A DNA stretch of 64,000 bases, taken from positions 120,879,430 to 120,943,429 of the forward strand of contig CM067360.1 in NCBI GenBank assembly GCA_034401795.1. Direction: 5' to 3'. The position numbers and the translations under genes were made by a program. This document shows, piece by piece, positions 23,776 to 34,610 of this stretch; position 1 is the stretch's first letter, and each line of letters begins with the position of its first letter. The notes under the pieces were generated by a model. The model saw only the letters and a program-made list of their open reading frames with translations, did not search any database and was not told the DNA's origin. This DNA is from Chaetoderma sp. LZ-2023a. Taxonomy: Eukaryota > Mollusca > Caudofoveata > Chaetodermatida > Chaetodermatidae.

Positions 23776-24533
23776 ATATGGCCCGATATTGTCCCAGTAC
23801 TGGACTGGTAACCTGCGTTATTATAATGCCATACCTGCATGAAGACAATAAATGACAAGTCTATAGAGCTAATTAATTATGTCAAATTCTAAATTCACAT
23901 GCAAGACAAATAATAACATTGACAAACTTCGCTTCTATAATTCAATGGAAGATATCTCTATGAGTTGGTACATAGGTGTATCAATCAAGAAAACTACTTT
24001 TATCAATAAATAATAAATTCTTTTATTTACAAAACGTAAAGTATTTTGAGATTTACAATAATTACATATCCCTCATTGATTGTGACAATAACACCTGGCT
24101 AGTACCAATAGAATGTTTAGATATAAATACTAACAGGTAAGTAAAAATAGACATACAAAATATTAGTCAGCCATCTGAACCAACCCTTTGAGTGCCAAAG
24201 ACCAAATAGGAAAAAAACATTCAAGCATTAAAAGGTGGAGGAAGGATTAAATTTGATAATTGACGAAAATAATGAATGATTTGGTAATTTATATTTTCTG
24301 TCATGGAATTCATTGTTAGGATAAATGAACAAATTCCAAACAGATCACACACATACGCACGCATGCACGCACGCACACACGCACACACACACACCCATGC
24401 ATGCTCACAGCCACATACACATGCACGCATTCCCAGTAAAATCCCCGCAATTTGGTCACAAGCTATAACAGTAATATTTTACTTTGTTATCTTATGGGCA
24501 TAATATCAGTCTACAAGCACTACATACATTTTA

Positions 24534-24572
<39 letters not shown>

Positions 24573-24825
24573 CACCTCTGAGTGTCAAAATGTAGTTTGA
24601 TAAACACAGATGACCTCTCAATAGAGGTCAGTTGTTATATGATATTCAATCAGGTCAGGAAAATTACACGTTCCTGCGTTTCGGGGAAACCACTTTTTAC
24701 TACAGGGCAACCAAATTTTAACACATTGGTCGCCCTGGGGGAGGGGGGGGGGGGACAACCTAGATAATTTGTTATTTTCAAGGCCTGTATATGTACTCAT
24801 GGTGAGTATTTATTTTATTTAGTCT
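23776..24825. other. No gene; short AC and AT microsatellites
   Basis: An AC-rich tract at 24345-24425, (AT)n at 24537-24570 and a G-run at 24743-24755. The rest is unremarkable AT-rich sequence. Confidence 0.5.
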
Positions 24826-24828
24826 TTA

Positions 24829-25062
24829 CCCTTTCACACTCAAATTTGTTCAAGAGAATTTCAATTTTCTCATAGAAAATGTCCATTTACAGAGCAAGAG
24901 AAGACTGTTTTTGAAAATTTACCACTGGAGTGACTGGCTCGGTTATCGAGCCAGTCATTCCAGTGGTAAATTTAAAAAAATAGTCTTCTCTTGGTCTGCG
25001 AATGGTCATTTCTGAAGACCAAGTGATACAGAAGTCATTTTTTGGCTGATATGAGGGATAAG
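24829..25062. mobile_element. MITE family B copy
   Basis: Begins TTACCCTTTCACACTC and ends near ATATGAGGGATAAGGG. The central inverted repeat ACCACTGGAGTGACTGGCTC / GAGCCAGTCATTCCAGTGGT spans 24922-24970. The TTAA flanks are eroded to TTAC/ATTA. Confidence 0.7.
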
Positions 25063-25339
25063 GGATTACTATAATGCTTGAGTTGGTATTTACAAGGATT
25101 CTGTAATTTGTATAGCTTATAACAATACATATTTTCAACAGAATTTATAGAAATGGGCCAACCTGGAAGTACAGTCTGGCAACCTAATTTAAATCGCATA
25201 CTCGCCCCTGGGGGGGGGGGGGAGAAGAGGGGGGGAGGGGGGCAACGAAATATTTTTCCTGCCAATATGTGGCCAGCAAGACGGTGGCTCTCTAAGACAG
25301 TTCTAACAGAACCACCATCTTTGGCTTCGGCCAAAAGCT

Positions 25340-25497
25340 TTAATAGGGACTTGTGTCTCTAATTCAATTTATTTATTTGGAATGAAATTATCATGTGTTA
25401 AGATTTATTTCATTCCATTACATATAGATACACAGTTTTTGTATCTAAAAGTATACAATTTTAACAATTTTATTTTCAAGCATTCTGTTGTGAATAA
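25340..25497. mobile_element. MITE family D, right half
   Basis: Starts inside the dyad (GGGACTTGTGTCTCTAATTC) and ends ATTCTGTTGTGAATA. It matches the right halves of the copies at 33503 and 44723. Confidence 0.6.
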
Positions 25498-25507
25498 ACC
25501 CTTTTGA

Positions 25508-25712
25508 CTCTTACCACTCTGATGTCAATATTCTATCTTTTATTGTGTGAATAGCAAAGAGACTGGTGTACATTTTTCAACAATTTTGGTGGATGATGTT
25601 GCTGTCTACGACAGCAACATCTTCCATCAAATTTGTTGTAAAATGAATACCATGTAGTTCATCTTTTAATTTAATTTGAAAATTAAAAATTTTGAAATCA
25701 GTGTGGTAAGAA
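25508..25712. mobile_element. MITE family C copy
   Basis: Ends CTTACCACTCTGATGTC and CAGTGTGGTAAG. Inner hairpin GATGTTGCTGTCTACGACAG / CAACATCTTCC around 25590-25630. Family members at 31728, 44397 and 58691. Confidence 0.75.
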
Positions 25713-25724
25713 GCCATTACAGCA

Positions 25725-25916
25725 TTAACCCTTTCATCATGTTAATTGTTATGATTGCTAAAAAAAATCCAAGCAAGCCAAAAGAACTTTTTTTAGAATT
25801 TTCCACTGAATGGCTGGCTCGTTAAGGAGCCAGCTCGTTACTGAGCCAGCCATTCCAGAGGTAAATGTTCAAAAATACTCTTACCTTGGCCAGCGTTAAA
25901 GTGTTAACAAAGATAC
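25725..25916. mobile_element. MITE family B copy, diverged
   Basis: TTAA at 25725 followed by CCCTTTCATCATG; right end GTTAAAGTGTTAA. The centre AATGGCTGGCTCGTTAAGGA carries TTAA and a duplicated GAGCCAGC. Confidence 0.65.
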
Positions 25917-26039
25917 CAAGAACAAAAATAGTTACAGACAATTCTGAGGAATTCCGAGTGATAAGGATTTGGCTGTGAAAAATTGCTCGATGGAAAGAAT
26001 GTTGGAAATAAGGCCTTAAAACTCAGGCATTATTGTTTT

Positions 26040-27050
26040 AGATATGGAACAAGAGTGCCGCTTAGCGGCGCTAATATACGCCCGTCTTTAATGAAATTTA
26101 ATCCTTTCAGGGAGGATAACTCTGGCAAATATGGACAGGTCTCATCGAAACAAAATCATGGCAATTCGACTCTACATAACTGTTCAATGGAAAACTGAAT
26201 TTGAAATGTAGGTTCGAAACTCCCTAAGATCGGGGCCGGAAAATATTTTTTGACAAATTTTACTCTTTTCAGGGGGGATAACTCTCACAAATACGGATGG
26301 ATTTCGCTGAAACAAAATCATGACACATCATCTCTAACTAGTATAATCACTGAAAGGAATTTCAAATGAGGATTAAAAACTTTCTTAGATCTGGCCTGGA
26401 CACAAAATCTTTATGCATTTTAGGCATCTTAGGGGAGATAACTCTTACAAATATGGACGGATCTCGCCGAAGCAAAATCATAACACTTCGTCTGTACATA
26501 CTATGTCCAGACAAAAAAATTTCAAATGCAGATTAAAAACATTTTGAGATATGGTGCTAAAACAAAACACTTTAAGCGTTTTAAGCATTTCAGGGGGGAT
26601 AACTCTCACAAATATGGACAGATCTTGTAGAAACAAATTTATGACATATCGTCTCTACCTAATATATCCAATGAGAAAAATTCAAACGTAGCTTAAAAAC
26701 TTTTTGAGATATGGCCCGGACACGAAGATTTTGAAACATTTTAGAGGGGATAACTCTGGCAAATATCGACGGATCGCGACAAAACTAAATCATGACACTT
26801 CATCGCCCCATAATATATGTGCACTGGAGAAAAAATTTCAAATATAGGTTAAGTACGACATACAGCCTGGACAAAAGATTTGTGACACATTTTACACATT
26901 TCAGGGGGGAGTTATCTCGCAAATATCGAAAGATCTCGACAACCCTAAATCATGACGCATCATCGCTGCCTAATATGTGAACTGGATACAAATTTTAAAT
27001 GTAGGTTAAGAAGTTTCTTAGATATGGCCTGATAGACACAACGCGCTGTC
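26040..27050. repeat. Decayed ~160-bp tandem array
   Basis: Six or seven units marked by GGGGATAACTCT-like sequence near 26112, 26274, 26434, 26595, 26747 and 26905, each with CAAATATGGACGGATCTCG and AAACAAAATCATGACA-like segments. A third distinct consensus among the 150-170 bp arrays of this window. Confidence 0.85.
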
Positions 27051-27131
27051 ACAAAATATGACCCATTTTTTCAAAACAGGCGCATAAATATTAAGTTAGG
27101 AGAGGTTCTAAAACTAAAACATAAATTGGTA

Positions 27132-27287
27132 TGGCCTTAGCCCTTTAACACTCATATCAGCCAAAAATTTATATTTTTGAAAATTACCACTTGAATGACT
27201 GGCTCGATAATCTTGTTCTGCAAATGGAGATTTTCTATGAGATAATTGAAATTTCATTGAAAAAATGTAAGTGTTTAAAGGGCTAAT
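27132..27287. mobile_element. MITE family B, one arm deleted
   Basis: Left end CCCTTTAACACTCATATCAG at 27140, right end GTGTTTAAAGGG. The second copy of the central arm is missing after GACTGGCTCGATAA. Confidence 0.7.
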
Positions 27288-27302
27288 AAACATTTTGTTT
27301 AT

Positions 27303-27470
27303 AGGCAGCAGCAGCAGCAACTACCACTGAAATTAGTTTGAAAAACTTCAACAGCTTACCTGGCTGCATCATTAGCTTGAAATTTAGATTCTGAGAATTC
27401 ATGTTTCAAAGATTAAAATCGATTCCGATTCCAACATGGACATGGGCGGAGCTTAGCTAGATATGAATCC
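27303..27470 (+). mobile_element. MITE family A, right half
   Basis: Right hairpin arm (AAATTAGTTTGAAAAACTTC), the ATTCCGATTCCAACATGGAC segment and the GGGCGGAGCTTAGCTAG tail. Confidence 0.65.
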
Positions 27471-27586
27471 CTAAATTATACTATTAAGTTGTTGTATGTT
27501 TGGATAATAAGTTGAGATGAACTTCCACTTCCATCCAGCCAACGTTATTTCAAATTATTTAATGCACTAGCTCTTACATCGTAATT

Positions 27587-27708
27587 CTGAGCCAGTCATT
27601 CCAGTGGTAAATTTTCAAAAAATAGTCTTTTGGCCCACAAATGAACATTCAATAAGAAAATATTTTGATTTTCTTGATTAAATTTAGACATTAAAAGGGT
27701 TGATAAAT
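27587..27708. mobile_element. MITE family B, right half
   Basis: GAGCCAGTCATTCCAGTGGT then CAAAAAATAGTC and a right end TTAAAAGGGTT. Confidence 0.6.
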
Positions 27709-27918
27709 ATTCTGTTGAATATTTTGATACATATTTGACTGAGAGCTGTTGTCTACAGCAACAGTCGCCCAGTCAAATTAGTTTCAAAATATTCAAAAGC
27801 TTACCCAAAAATCTAGATTCTGGAATTCAGATTTGAAAGTATCAAATTGATTCCGACATGTACAAAAAAGTGGGTGGAGCTTAGCTAAGAATGGGCGGGG
27901 CATAGATATAAATTGACC
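27709..27918 (+). mobile_element. MITE family A copy lacking the left flank
   Basis: Hairpin 27711-27798 with centre CTGTTGTCTACAGCAACAG, then the GTGGGTGGAGCTTAGCTAAG / GGGCGGGGCATAG tail. Confidence 0.7.
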
Positions 27919-28194
27919 TCCCGATTGAACTGCGAGTGTGACATCAGAGGGAAATCTTAATGAAGTCTCTGCATTTAACACTTCTTACTAGCAATAGAGA
28001 GAATGGGATCTGATCTGTCATTCCAGTATATGACATCATAAGCAAATATGTCAAATGTTATAAGACGTCACAATCAAGATGACGTTTAGCTTCATTTGAT
28101 CATTACTTGCTTCATAAAATACCATTACAATGTTGTATGTCCCTCTGTAATATAAAGAATAATACTTAAAATTTGTCTAGAAGTCCTTTTCTCT

Positions 28195-28300
28195 TAGATC
28201 TATTTGCAATTTAATACTTTAGAAAACTTACCACTGAAATCACTGGCTGAGTTTACTGAGCCCGTCATTCCAGTGGTAAGTTTTCCAATAATCATCTTCC
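28195..28300. mobile_element. Short hairpin related to MITE B
   Basis: AAAACTTACCACTGAAATCA and its inverted match ending GTGGTAAGTTTTCC around a GAGTTTACTGAGC centre. Confidence 0.5.
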
Positions 28301-28687
28301 TCTTGATCACCCACAAGAGGATATTCCTCAAGACCGCTCAGGATAAGGCAGGCATTTTTGTCCAGCTTTTACTGAATTTCAAAAGCAAAGAAACAGTACA
28401 TTTTGCCGTCCATATGACGTTCCTCCATCTTTAAGGGGCACGTGTATCTGGCTTCATCATATACTAGTGAGCTTCAAAGTATATGGAAGATAATTTGAAA
28501 TGCAATTATTGCTTCTTTACCCAACACAGCAGATCTCTCTGTCACAGAGTGAAGTATGACTGGTCAAGGTCTGCGGCGAGGAGTTGAACTCATATGTGTG
28601 ACACCTCAACATGCTGTTGACCTCTGCGGTGGTCATCTCGCTATTGGACACGACATTGAGCTGAAACACAAACAACTGGCATTTGTT
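28301..28687. other. No recognisable feature
   Basis: No ORF with support and no repeat landmark. Confidence 0.45.
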
Positions 28688-28691
28688 TTAA

Positions 28692-29130
28692 CCATTTCAA
28701 TGACGAATGCCTGAAAAAGTAAACTTTTTACAATGTATAAGACTTTTTCTATGTCAATTTTGAAATTTATATGACTGGAAGTCATTGCTGCCTTAAGCCT
28801 ATAACACTCATACCAGCCAAAAACAACTTCTGCTGTGGTCTTGAGAAATGTCCATTTGCAGACCAAGTGAAGACTATTTTTGAAAACTTACCACTGGAAT
28901 GACTGGCTCGATAACAGAGCCAGTCATTCCAGTGGTACATTTTCAAAAACAGTCTTCTCTTGGTCTGCAAATGGACATTTTCTATGAAATTGATATTTTC
29001 TTGAACAAATTTAAGTGTTAAAGGGTTAAAGGCAGCAATGGCTCCAGTCATATTAATTTCAAAAATACTCAACAGCTTTTCTGTTTGTTCGCCCGGAGAT
29101 TGAGATACGGGGAATTTATCTGTGAAAGGG
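28692..29130. mobile_element. MITE family M with a family B MITE nested in its dyad
   Basis: Outer element flanked by TTAA at 28688-28691 and 29131-29134; ends CCATTTCAATGACGAA and ATCTGTGAAAGGG. Its hairpin arms (AATTTTGAAATTTATATGAC... and ...GTCATATTAATTTCAAAA) are split at the centre by 28797-29025. The uninterrupted centre would read GCCTTAAGGC-like, that is, a TTAA. Confidence 0.8.
28797..29025. mobile_element. MITE family B copy nested in family M
   Basis: 229 bp, flanked on both sides by TTAA (28793-28796 and 29026-29029). Long near-perfect palindrome with GAATGACTGGCTCGATAACA at the centre and CAGACCAAGTGAAGACTA / AGTCTTCTCTTGGTCTGC arms. The ends CCTATAACACTC / GTGTTAAAGGG and the TTAA duplication fit the piggyBac type. 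Confidence 0.85.
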
Positions 29131-29431
29131 TTAATAACAGTGTATCGTTAGCTTGCAGAATATTTGGTGCCAATGAATCTATCTTATTCGCTAAACCTAC
29201 CGGTTATCGAATTCTAAGAGGCCCTGGGCCAGCATATCGAGCATTTGTGACACTTTAACCTTCCATCTAATTGAGGAATCTGATCGGTCACTCGAATATC
29301 TGATGTCATAGTGAAATACGGCACATACTAGCCGACATCACAATCATAATGACATATCTAGCTTCATTATAAACAGTGAAAAATCTGTTGAGTGTGTGAA
29401 GTTTTTGTGATAAATTTACAATCTAAAAAAA

Positions 29432-30180
29432 CATTCTGTTGACTATTTTGAAACTAATTTGACTGGGTGCTGGTGCTGCCATAGGGGGCATCAGCACCAA
29501 GTCAAACAAGAACGACAATCAGAGATTGCTAAAGTACGTCCCCCATTCCGTCAAGCAAACCTCCCAACCAAGATTGGTCACCATAACCGTGACCGTTGAA
29601 ACCAAAATCGATAGGGTTCTTCGAAACACCAATGACAAGCTCCCACCCAAGATTAGTAATGATCCCTTAAGTTGAACTCGAGTTATCATCTGGAAACGCA
29701 ATATTACGTAATTAATTAGGTCAGTGACCTTGATGTTTGACAGTTTCATGCCAAAATCGATATGGTTCTTCTAACCACCAAGGACAAGCTCCCACGCCAG
29801 ATTGGTAACGATCCCTTCAAAAGAACTCGAGTTATCATCCGGAAACACAATATTATGTAATTAATAAGGTCCCCATGACCGTGACCTTTGATGGTTTGGC
29901 ACAAAAATCAATAGGGTTCTTCGGACAACCAAGGACAAGCTCTCACACCAGATCGGTAATGATCCCTTCAATAGAACTTCATCCAGAAATGAAACCTGAA
30001 TGGACGGTTGGATGGACAAAGCAAACGCTATACACCACTCATATATTTATATGGGGGGGGGGACATAATTAGTTTAAAAAATATTCAACAGCTTACTTGT
30101 ACAGTTACTTTGAAATTGGGATTCTGGGAATTCAGGATTCAAAGTATATAAATTTTGATTCCAACATGCATCAAGGCTTG
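29432..30180 (+). mobile_element. MITE family A split by a 150-bp-repeat element
   Basis: The left arm (GTTGACTATTTTGAAACTAA, 29439-29506) and right arm (ATAATTAGTTTAAAAAATAT, from 30064) of one hairpin are separated by about 550 bp, which holds the array below. The family A tail region follows to about 30180. Confidence 0.65.
29508..30062. repeat. Pearl/Helentron-like insertion with ~150-bp core repeats
   Basis: Three to four units; GACAAGCTCCCAC-type landmarks at 29634, 29784 and 29934, exactly 150 bp apart, with GAACTCGAGTTATCATC and ATAGGGTTCTTC in each. The tail is GGACGGTTGGATGGAC, CTATACACC and a G-run at 30052-30061. It lies inside a family A hairpin, which shows that the array moved as a unit. 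Confidence 0.7.
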
Positions 30181-30972
30181 GCATAGATTGGCTAGAAATG
30201 AGCTTGGCATAGCTAGAGATGAGCGGGGCATTGCTAGAAATGAGTGGGCATAGCTAGAAATGAGCGGGCATAGCTAGATTTGAGCGGGGAATAGCCAGAA
30301 ACGGGTGGGGCATAGCTAGAAATGGGTAGGGAATAGCTAGAAATGAACGGGCAGAGGTAGAAATGAGCGGGCATAGCTAGATATGAGTGGGGCAAGGCTA
30401 GAGAAATGGGTGGGGCATGGCTAGAAATGAGCGGGGCATTATAAGCTAGAAATGAGTGGGGTATACCTAGAAATGAGCGGGGCATAGCTAGAAATGAGTG
30501 GGGCATAGCTAGAAATGGGTGGGGCATAGCTAGAAATGGGTGGACTCTGAGCATAGCCAGAAATGAGCTGGGCATAGCCAGAAATGAGCTTGTATAGCTC
30601 GAAATGGGCGGAGCATAGCTAGAAATGAGCTTGGCATAGCTAGAAATGCGTGAGCTAGAAATGAGCAGGGCATAGCTAGAAATGAGTGGGGTATACCTAG
30701 AAATGAGCGGAGCAGTTAGAAATGAGCGGGGCATAGCTAGAAATGGGTGGGGCATAGCTAGAAATGGGTGGAGCATAGCTAGAAATGAGTGGGGCATAGC
30801 TAGAAATGAGCTTGGTATAGCTCGAAATGGGCGGAGCATAGCTAGAAATGGGCAGGGAATAGCTAGAAATGGGCTTGGCATAGCTAGAAATGGGCAGGCA
30901 TAGGTAGAAATGGTTTGGCATAGCTAGAAATGGGCGGGGCATAGCTAGAAATAGGCGTGGCATAGCTAGAAA
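30181..30972. repeat. 21-bp minisatellite, about 38 units
   Basis: Units of the form CATAGCTAGAAATGGGCGGGG with many substitutions and some partial units. The unit equals part of the family A tail (GGGCGGGGCATAGCTA), and the array begins where the split family A copy's tail should be. ORFs across it (Ser-Ser-Tyr-Ala-Pro repeats on minus) follow from the 21-bp period. Confidence 0.92.
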
Positions 30973-31159
30973 TGCATCACTCTATTTTCAGATCACCGCT
31001 ATTTGAGTCACTATGTCGAGATATCCTAGTCTTTGCATAGAATTCAATAAAAAACAGCTGACAAATTCGCCAGCAACAGTTTTCAGCTAAATTCTGTTCA
31101 GAATTTTACTATCATAATGGCAATAAATGTATCTCATTCATATTACATATCACACTTTG

Positions 31160-31312
31160 TTTGGATTTTGATCATCATCATTACACCTCCACTACGCACA
31201 CTCACTACCACCACACTCATCATCATGACCACCATCATCATCATCATTACACCTCTACTACCATTAACACATCCCCATCATCATCATTACACCACCACCA
31301 CCATCACCACCC

Positions 31313-31343
<31 letters not shown>

Positions 31344-31562
31344 CCACCCATCATCATCACCATCACTGCCTATCATCATTGATAACCACGCATCACCACC
31401 CATCATCATCACCACCCATCATCAACACCATCACCACCCATCATCATCACCACTCATCATCATCACCACTCATCATCATCACCACCCATCATCATCACCA
31501 CTCATCATCATCATCACCACCCATCATCATCATCACCACCCATCATCATTACATCACCATGG
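31160..31562. repeat. (CAT/CAC)n triplet-rich microsatellite
   Basis: About 400 bp of CATCAT and CACCAC triplets with a higher-order CACCACCCATCATCATCAC pattern. The His- or Ile-rich ORFs on plus are composition artefacts. Confidence 0.95.
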
Positions 31563-31616
31563 AACATTGAAGATTAACTCGGAAATAACATAAACTGTTT
31601 CTAAAACAAAATAAAA

Positions 31617-31706
31617 CAGACTGTTGATTATTTTGGACATAATTTGATCGGAAGCCTAAGACAGCAATGACTCCCAATCTAATTAAGTCCAAAATACTCA
31701 ATAGAC
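31617..31706. mobile_element. Family M-type hairpin
   Basis: GACTGTTGATTATTTTGGAC / GTCCAAAATACTCAATAGAC arms around CCTAAGACAGCAATGAC. Confidence 0.65.
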
Positions 31707-31727
31707 CATTTCTTACATCATATTTAA

Positions 31728-31929
31728 CCCTGAACACACTGATGTCACTATTTCATCTTTTACGGTGTCAATAGCAAAACAACTAGTGTACATTTTCCCA
31801 CAATTTTGCTGGAAGATGTTTCTGTCTACAACAGCACCATCCTCCACCAAATTTGTGGAAAAATAAATACCAGTTCATCATTTAATTTAATTTGAAAATT
31901 TAAAAATTTTGACATCAGTGCTAAAGGGT
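31728..31929. mobile_element. MITE family C copy
   Basis: TTAA at 31724-31727, then CCCTGAACACACTGATGTC; right end CAGTGCTAAAGGG followed by TAAA, so the right TTAA is mutated. Hairpin GAAGATGTTTCTGTCTACAA / CATCCTCCACCAAATTTGTG. Confidence 0.78.
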
Positions 31930-31998
31930 AAACTAATATTAACTAACGTTTCTGTGGGGTTTTTCGAAACGGGTTAACTTATTTATGGACGGTACCGT

Positions 31999-33425
31999 TA
32001 GAGCTGGGCGGTATTGATATTTATATGACGGTATCGGTACCATGAAAAATACCGCGGTACCACGGTATACCATCATCTGAGCTTGAGGCATGCCACGAAA
32101 TTAGAACAATTTTTTCCATTTCATTTTCACTTCTATCTCCAATCAACGGTAAATACAGGTAAAATAAATAAATCAGCTTCCTGATTTAGAGAAGAAAAAC
32201 ATGACTATTGCGACTGTTTAGTTTCACGATTTTATTAGGTCACTATTTTTATTGACGTAATATCATTCACGGGAATATCGGTCAAAGGGTGTGGTCGACT
32301 CGCTAACTATAACCCGCCGTTTGAGACATTGGGGCACACTATTTTCAATCTGGATTGTTCTTGCTATTAACGCGTGCGACCAGCAAACAGTAAATTTTAT
32401 TTTGGCAGTCGAGCGCTTTGATAAACAGAGTCCAGACAAAATCCGTGAGTATTTAAACGGGGCGAGTGTTGTACTCTTTTATTTCTGTTGGAGTCGTATA
32501 TTCTGTTACTCGCGAAAACAGGCCTATACACATACATATAACACGACATTGAATATAGCCGATTCCAAAGCTTCTAATAATTACCGAATACCCGATGTGC
32601 AGACTCGTTATTCGCCATGCTTCACGTGAACAATGCGTGTAAAAAGCTCTTTCCGCGAACTTCCGATGTGTAGCCAGTTGAAAAATGAATTACAAAAACT
32701 AAAACACTTAAACTGGATTTAATCCTTAAAGAAATTTCTTAAAACAAGCCAGAAAAATAAAAAAATAACGACTTCAACGCTGCTTGTTGTTAATAAATTA
32801 GCACGTTATCAAAATGGCGCGAGCAAATACTACGTTTTAGTAAATTTTCATTGACAAATTCAGCATAGTAATGTATTTTCCCACGGTCTAGTTCATGAAC
32901 AATCAATCAGATACGTCTTTGCGAGATCGCTGTTGTGTTTGAATAGCACGCAGTTTGTATGTTATTTTGTTATTCTAGCGTGTTTGTTCGGTGACAAAAG
33001 GCTTGGAGTAATAAATTACAAATAATAGAAACGGGAATAGGGAATATATTATAGTGTAATTACTACCGGCGGATGGCCAGAGAATGAGTTTAGATGTTTT
33101 AAATAAAGCAATTTTACCGTGAAACTTTCAAGACGTACGTTTGACATACAATTCTTCCTGTCATTATTTTGTAATTGACGTCTTGATGTTTGTTTTTACA
33201 ACGACCCTTTCACCTCAACTCGGCTAATAGTTAAGGATGCCTGTATTTTTGGCACTACTAGCACTTATTTACCCTTGGTCAAGTCAGATTTTATGAATAT
33301 ATTTCTCAAATATTGCTCAAACATTATGGACGGTATTCACGGTATTTGGAAATGTCAACGGTCACGGTATCGGTTCACGGTATACCGCGGTCCTCACGGT
33401 ATTACCGTCAGACCGCCCAGCTCTA
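31999..33425. mobile_element. Nonautonomous hAT element with perfect 8-bp target duplication
   Basis: Termini TAGAGCTGGGCGGTATTG and, inverted at the right, TAGAGCTGGGCGGTCTGA, followed inward by more complementary sequence (CGGTATCGGTACC, ACCGCGGTAC...GGTATACCGCGG). The 8 bp GGTACCGT occurs at 31991-31998 and again at 33426-33433, the target duplication length of hAT transposons. 1,427 bp long, no recognisable transposase; the 112-residue ORF at 32291-32629 has no known motif. Very similar GCTGGGCG termini are well known in hAT families. Confidence 0.92.
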
Positions 33426-33502
33426 GGTACCGTACAGTGTTTCAATCTTAAAGCAATCTGCTAAATGTTTTGAAAAACTTACACTTAGTTTCAATACATT
33501 AA

Positions 33503-33807
33503 AGGTGCATATTCACACCAAAATGCTTGAAAATAATATCATTAAAATTGTATACTTTTATAGACCTAAATTATGTGCGTAGATGTAATGAAACGAAAAT
33601 CTTAACATACGATGGTTTCATTCTGTATAAATTAATATAATTTTTCAGTTGCAAACTTGAATTAGGGACTCCGCCGTGTCTCTAATTCAATTTTACAACT
33701 TACAAAATTATATTAATTTTTATGTAAGGAAGCCATCATATCAAGCCTAAAAAAGTATATAATATTAACAATTTTATTTTGAATCATTGTGGTGTCAATA
33801 TGCACTT
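33503..33807. mobile_element. MITE family D copy
   Basis: 305 bp flanked by TTAA (33499-33502 and 33808-33811). Ends AGGTGCATATTCACACC / GTGTCAATATGCACT; the central dyad GAATTAGGGACTCCGCCGTG / TCTCTAATTC makes it one long palindrome. Confidence 0.85.
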
Positions 33808-33811
33808 TTAA

Positions 33812-34115
33812 GCCAAATATTTCTTTACCTAGAATGTAATAGGTAGAGTTCAAAGATTGAATTCCTACAAGTGGGCCATGGCAGTATATAAATCTCAGGA
33901 TACGCAAATAATTTTGCAAAAGAGCAAAGAAATTCATAATCTATTATACATGGAACTATTACCATTCATAGCATATATATTATGCCAATAAATAACACAG
34001 GAAACCAAAACCTTATGAAATTAGGTACAGTACAGCTCATACTTAAGCTAACATGTTTGGAAAACAAAAAGTGAAACATGTTAATATGATTTTGAACATG
34101 ATGTAAGAAATGTTC
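33812..34115. other. No recognisable feature
   Basis: AT-rich spacer; an ORF on minus (33937-33713) overlaps the MITE and has no motif. Confidence 0.45.
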
Positions 34116-34215
34116 TGTTGAATATTTTGGACTTAATTTGAATGGAAGCCAGTGCTGCCTTAGGCAGAGAGAGAGGCCTTAGGCAGCAATGGATTTCAAT
34201 CAAATTTTTATTTTA
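34116..34215. mobile_element. Family M-type hairpin with a tandemly altered centre
   Basis: CTGTTGAATATTTTGGACTT arm; the centre GCTGCCTTAGGCAGAGAGAG / GGCCTTAGGCAGC has a duplicated loop. Confidence 0.65.
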
Positions 34216-34334
34216 TTTTGCCTTTGAAACATATTACGTTATTTCTGAGTTATACTAATGTGACTAATAGTGCTTATATGATAATGCAAAAACAAATGAG
34301 GCATGAATTTTAAAAAGTATATTAGCTGATAGAT

Positions 34335-34405
34335 CTATTTGGCTTGAGCCAGTCATTCCAGTGGTAAAATTTCAAAAATAGTCTTCTTTTGGCGTACCTG
34401 ACAGG
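34335..34405. mobile_element. MITE family B right-half fragment
   Basis: GAGCCAGTCATTCCAGTGGT then AAAAATAGTCTTCTTTTGG. Confidence 0.6.
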
Positions 34406-34409
34406 TTAA

Positions 34410-34606
34410 CCCTATAATGCTCATATCAGCCAAAAACAGCTTGGTCTTGAGAAACGTCCATTTGCAGACCAACAGAAGACTATTTTTGAAAATTTACCAC
34501 TGGAATCACTGGTTCGATAACCGAACCAGTCATTCCAGTGGTAAATCTTCAAAATTTGGACATTTCTCAAGACCACTGCAGAGGCCGGTTTTGGCCGGCT
34601 TGACCA
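34410..34606. mobile_element. MITE family B copy (first of an abutting pair)
   Basis: TTAA at 34406-34409 and 34607-34610. Left end CCCTATAATGCTCATATC; the right half is shortened to AAATTTGGACATTTCTCAAG. It shares its right TTAA with the next copy. Confidence 0.75.
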
Positions 34607-34610
34607 TTAA

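Noticed and set aside
30234-30963. 215-residue minus-strand ORF with Ser-Ser-Tyr-Ala-Pro-type repeats
   Set aside because: The period is exactly the 21-bp minisatellite unit derived from a MITE tail; no independent evidence of coding.
31117-31593. 158-residue His/Ile/Thr-rich ORF
   Set aside because: CAT/CAC microsatellite translation.
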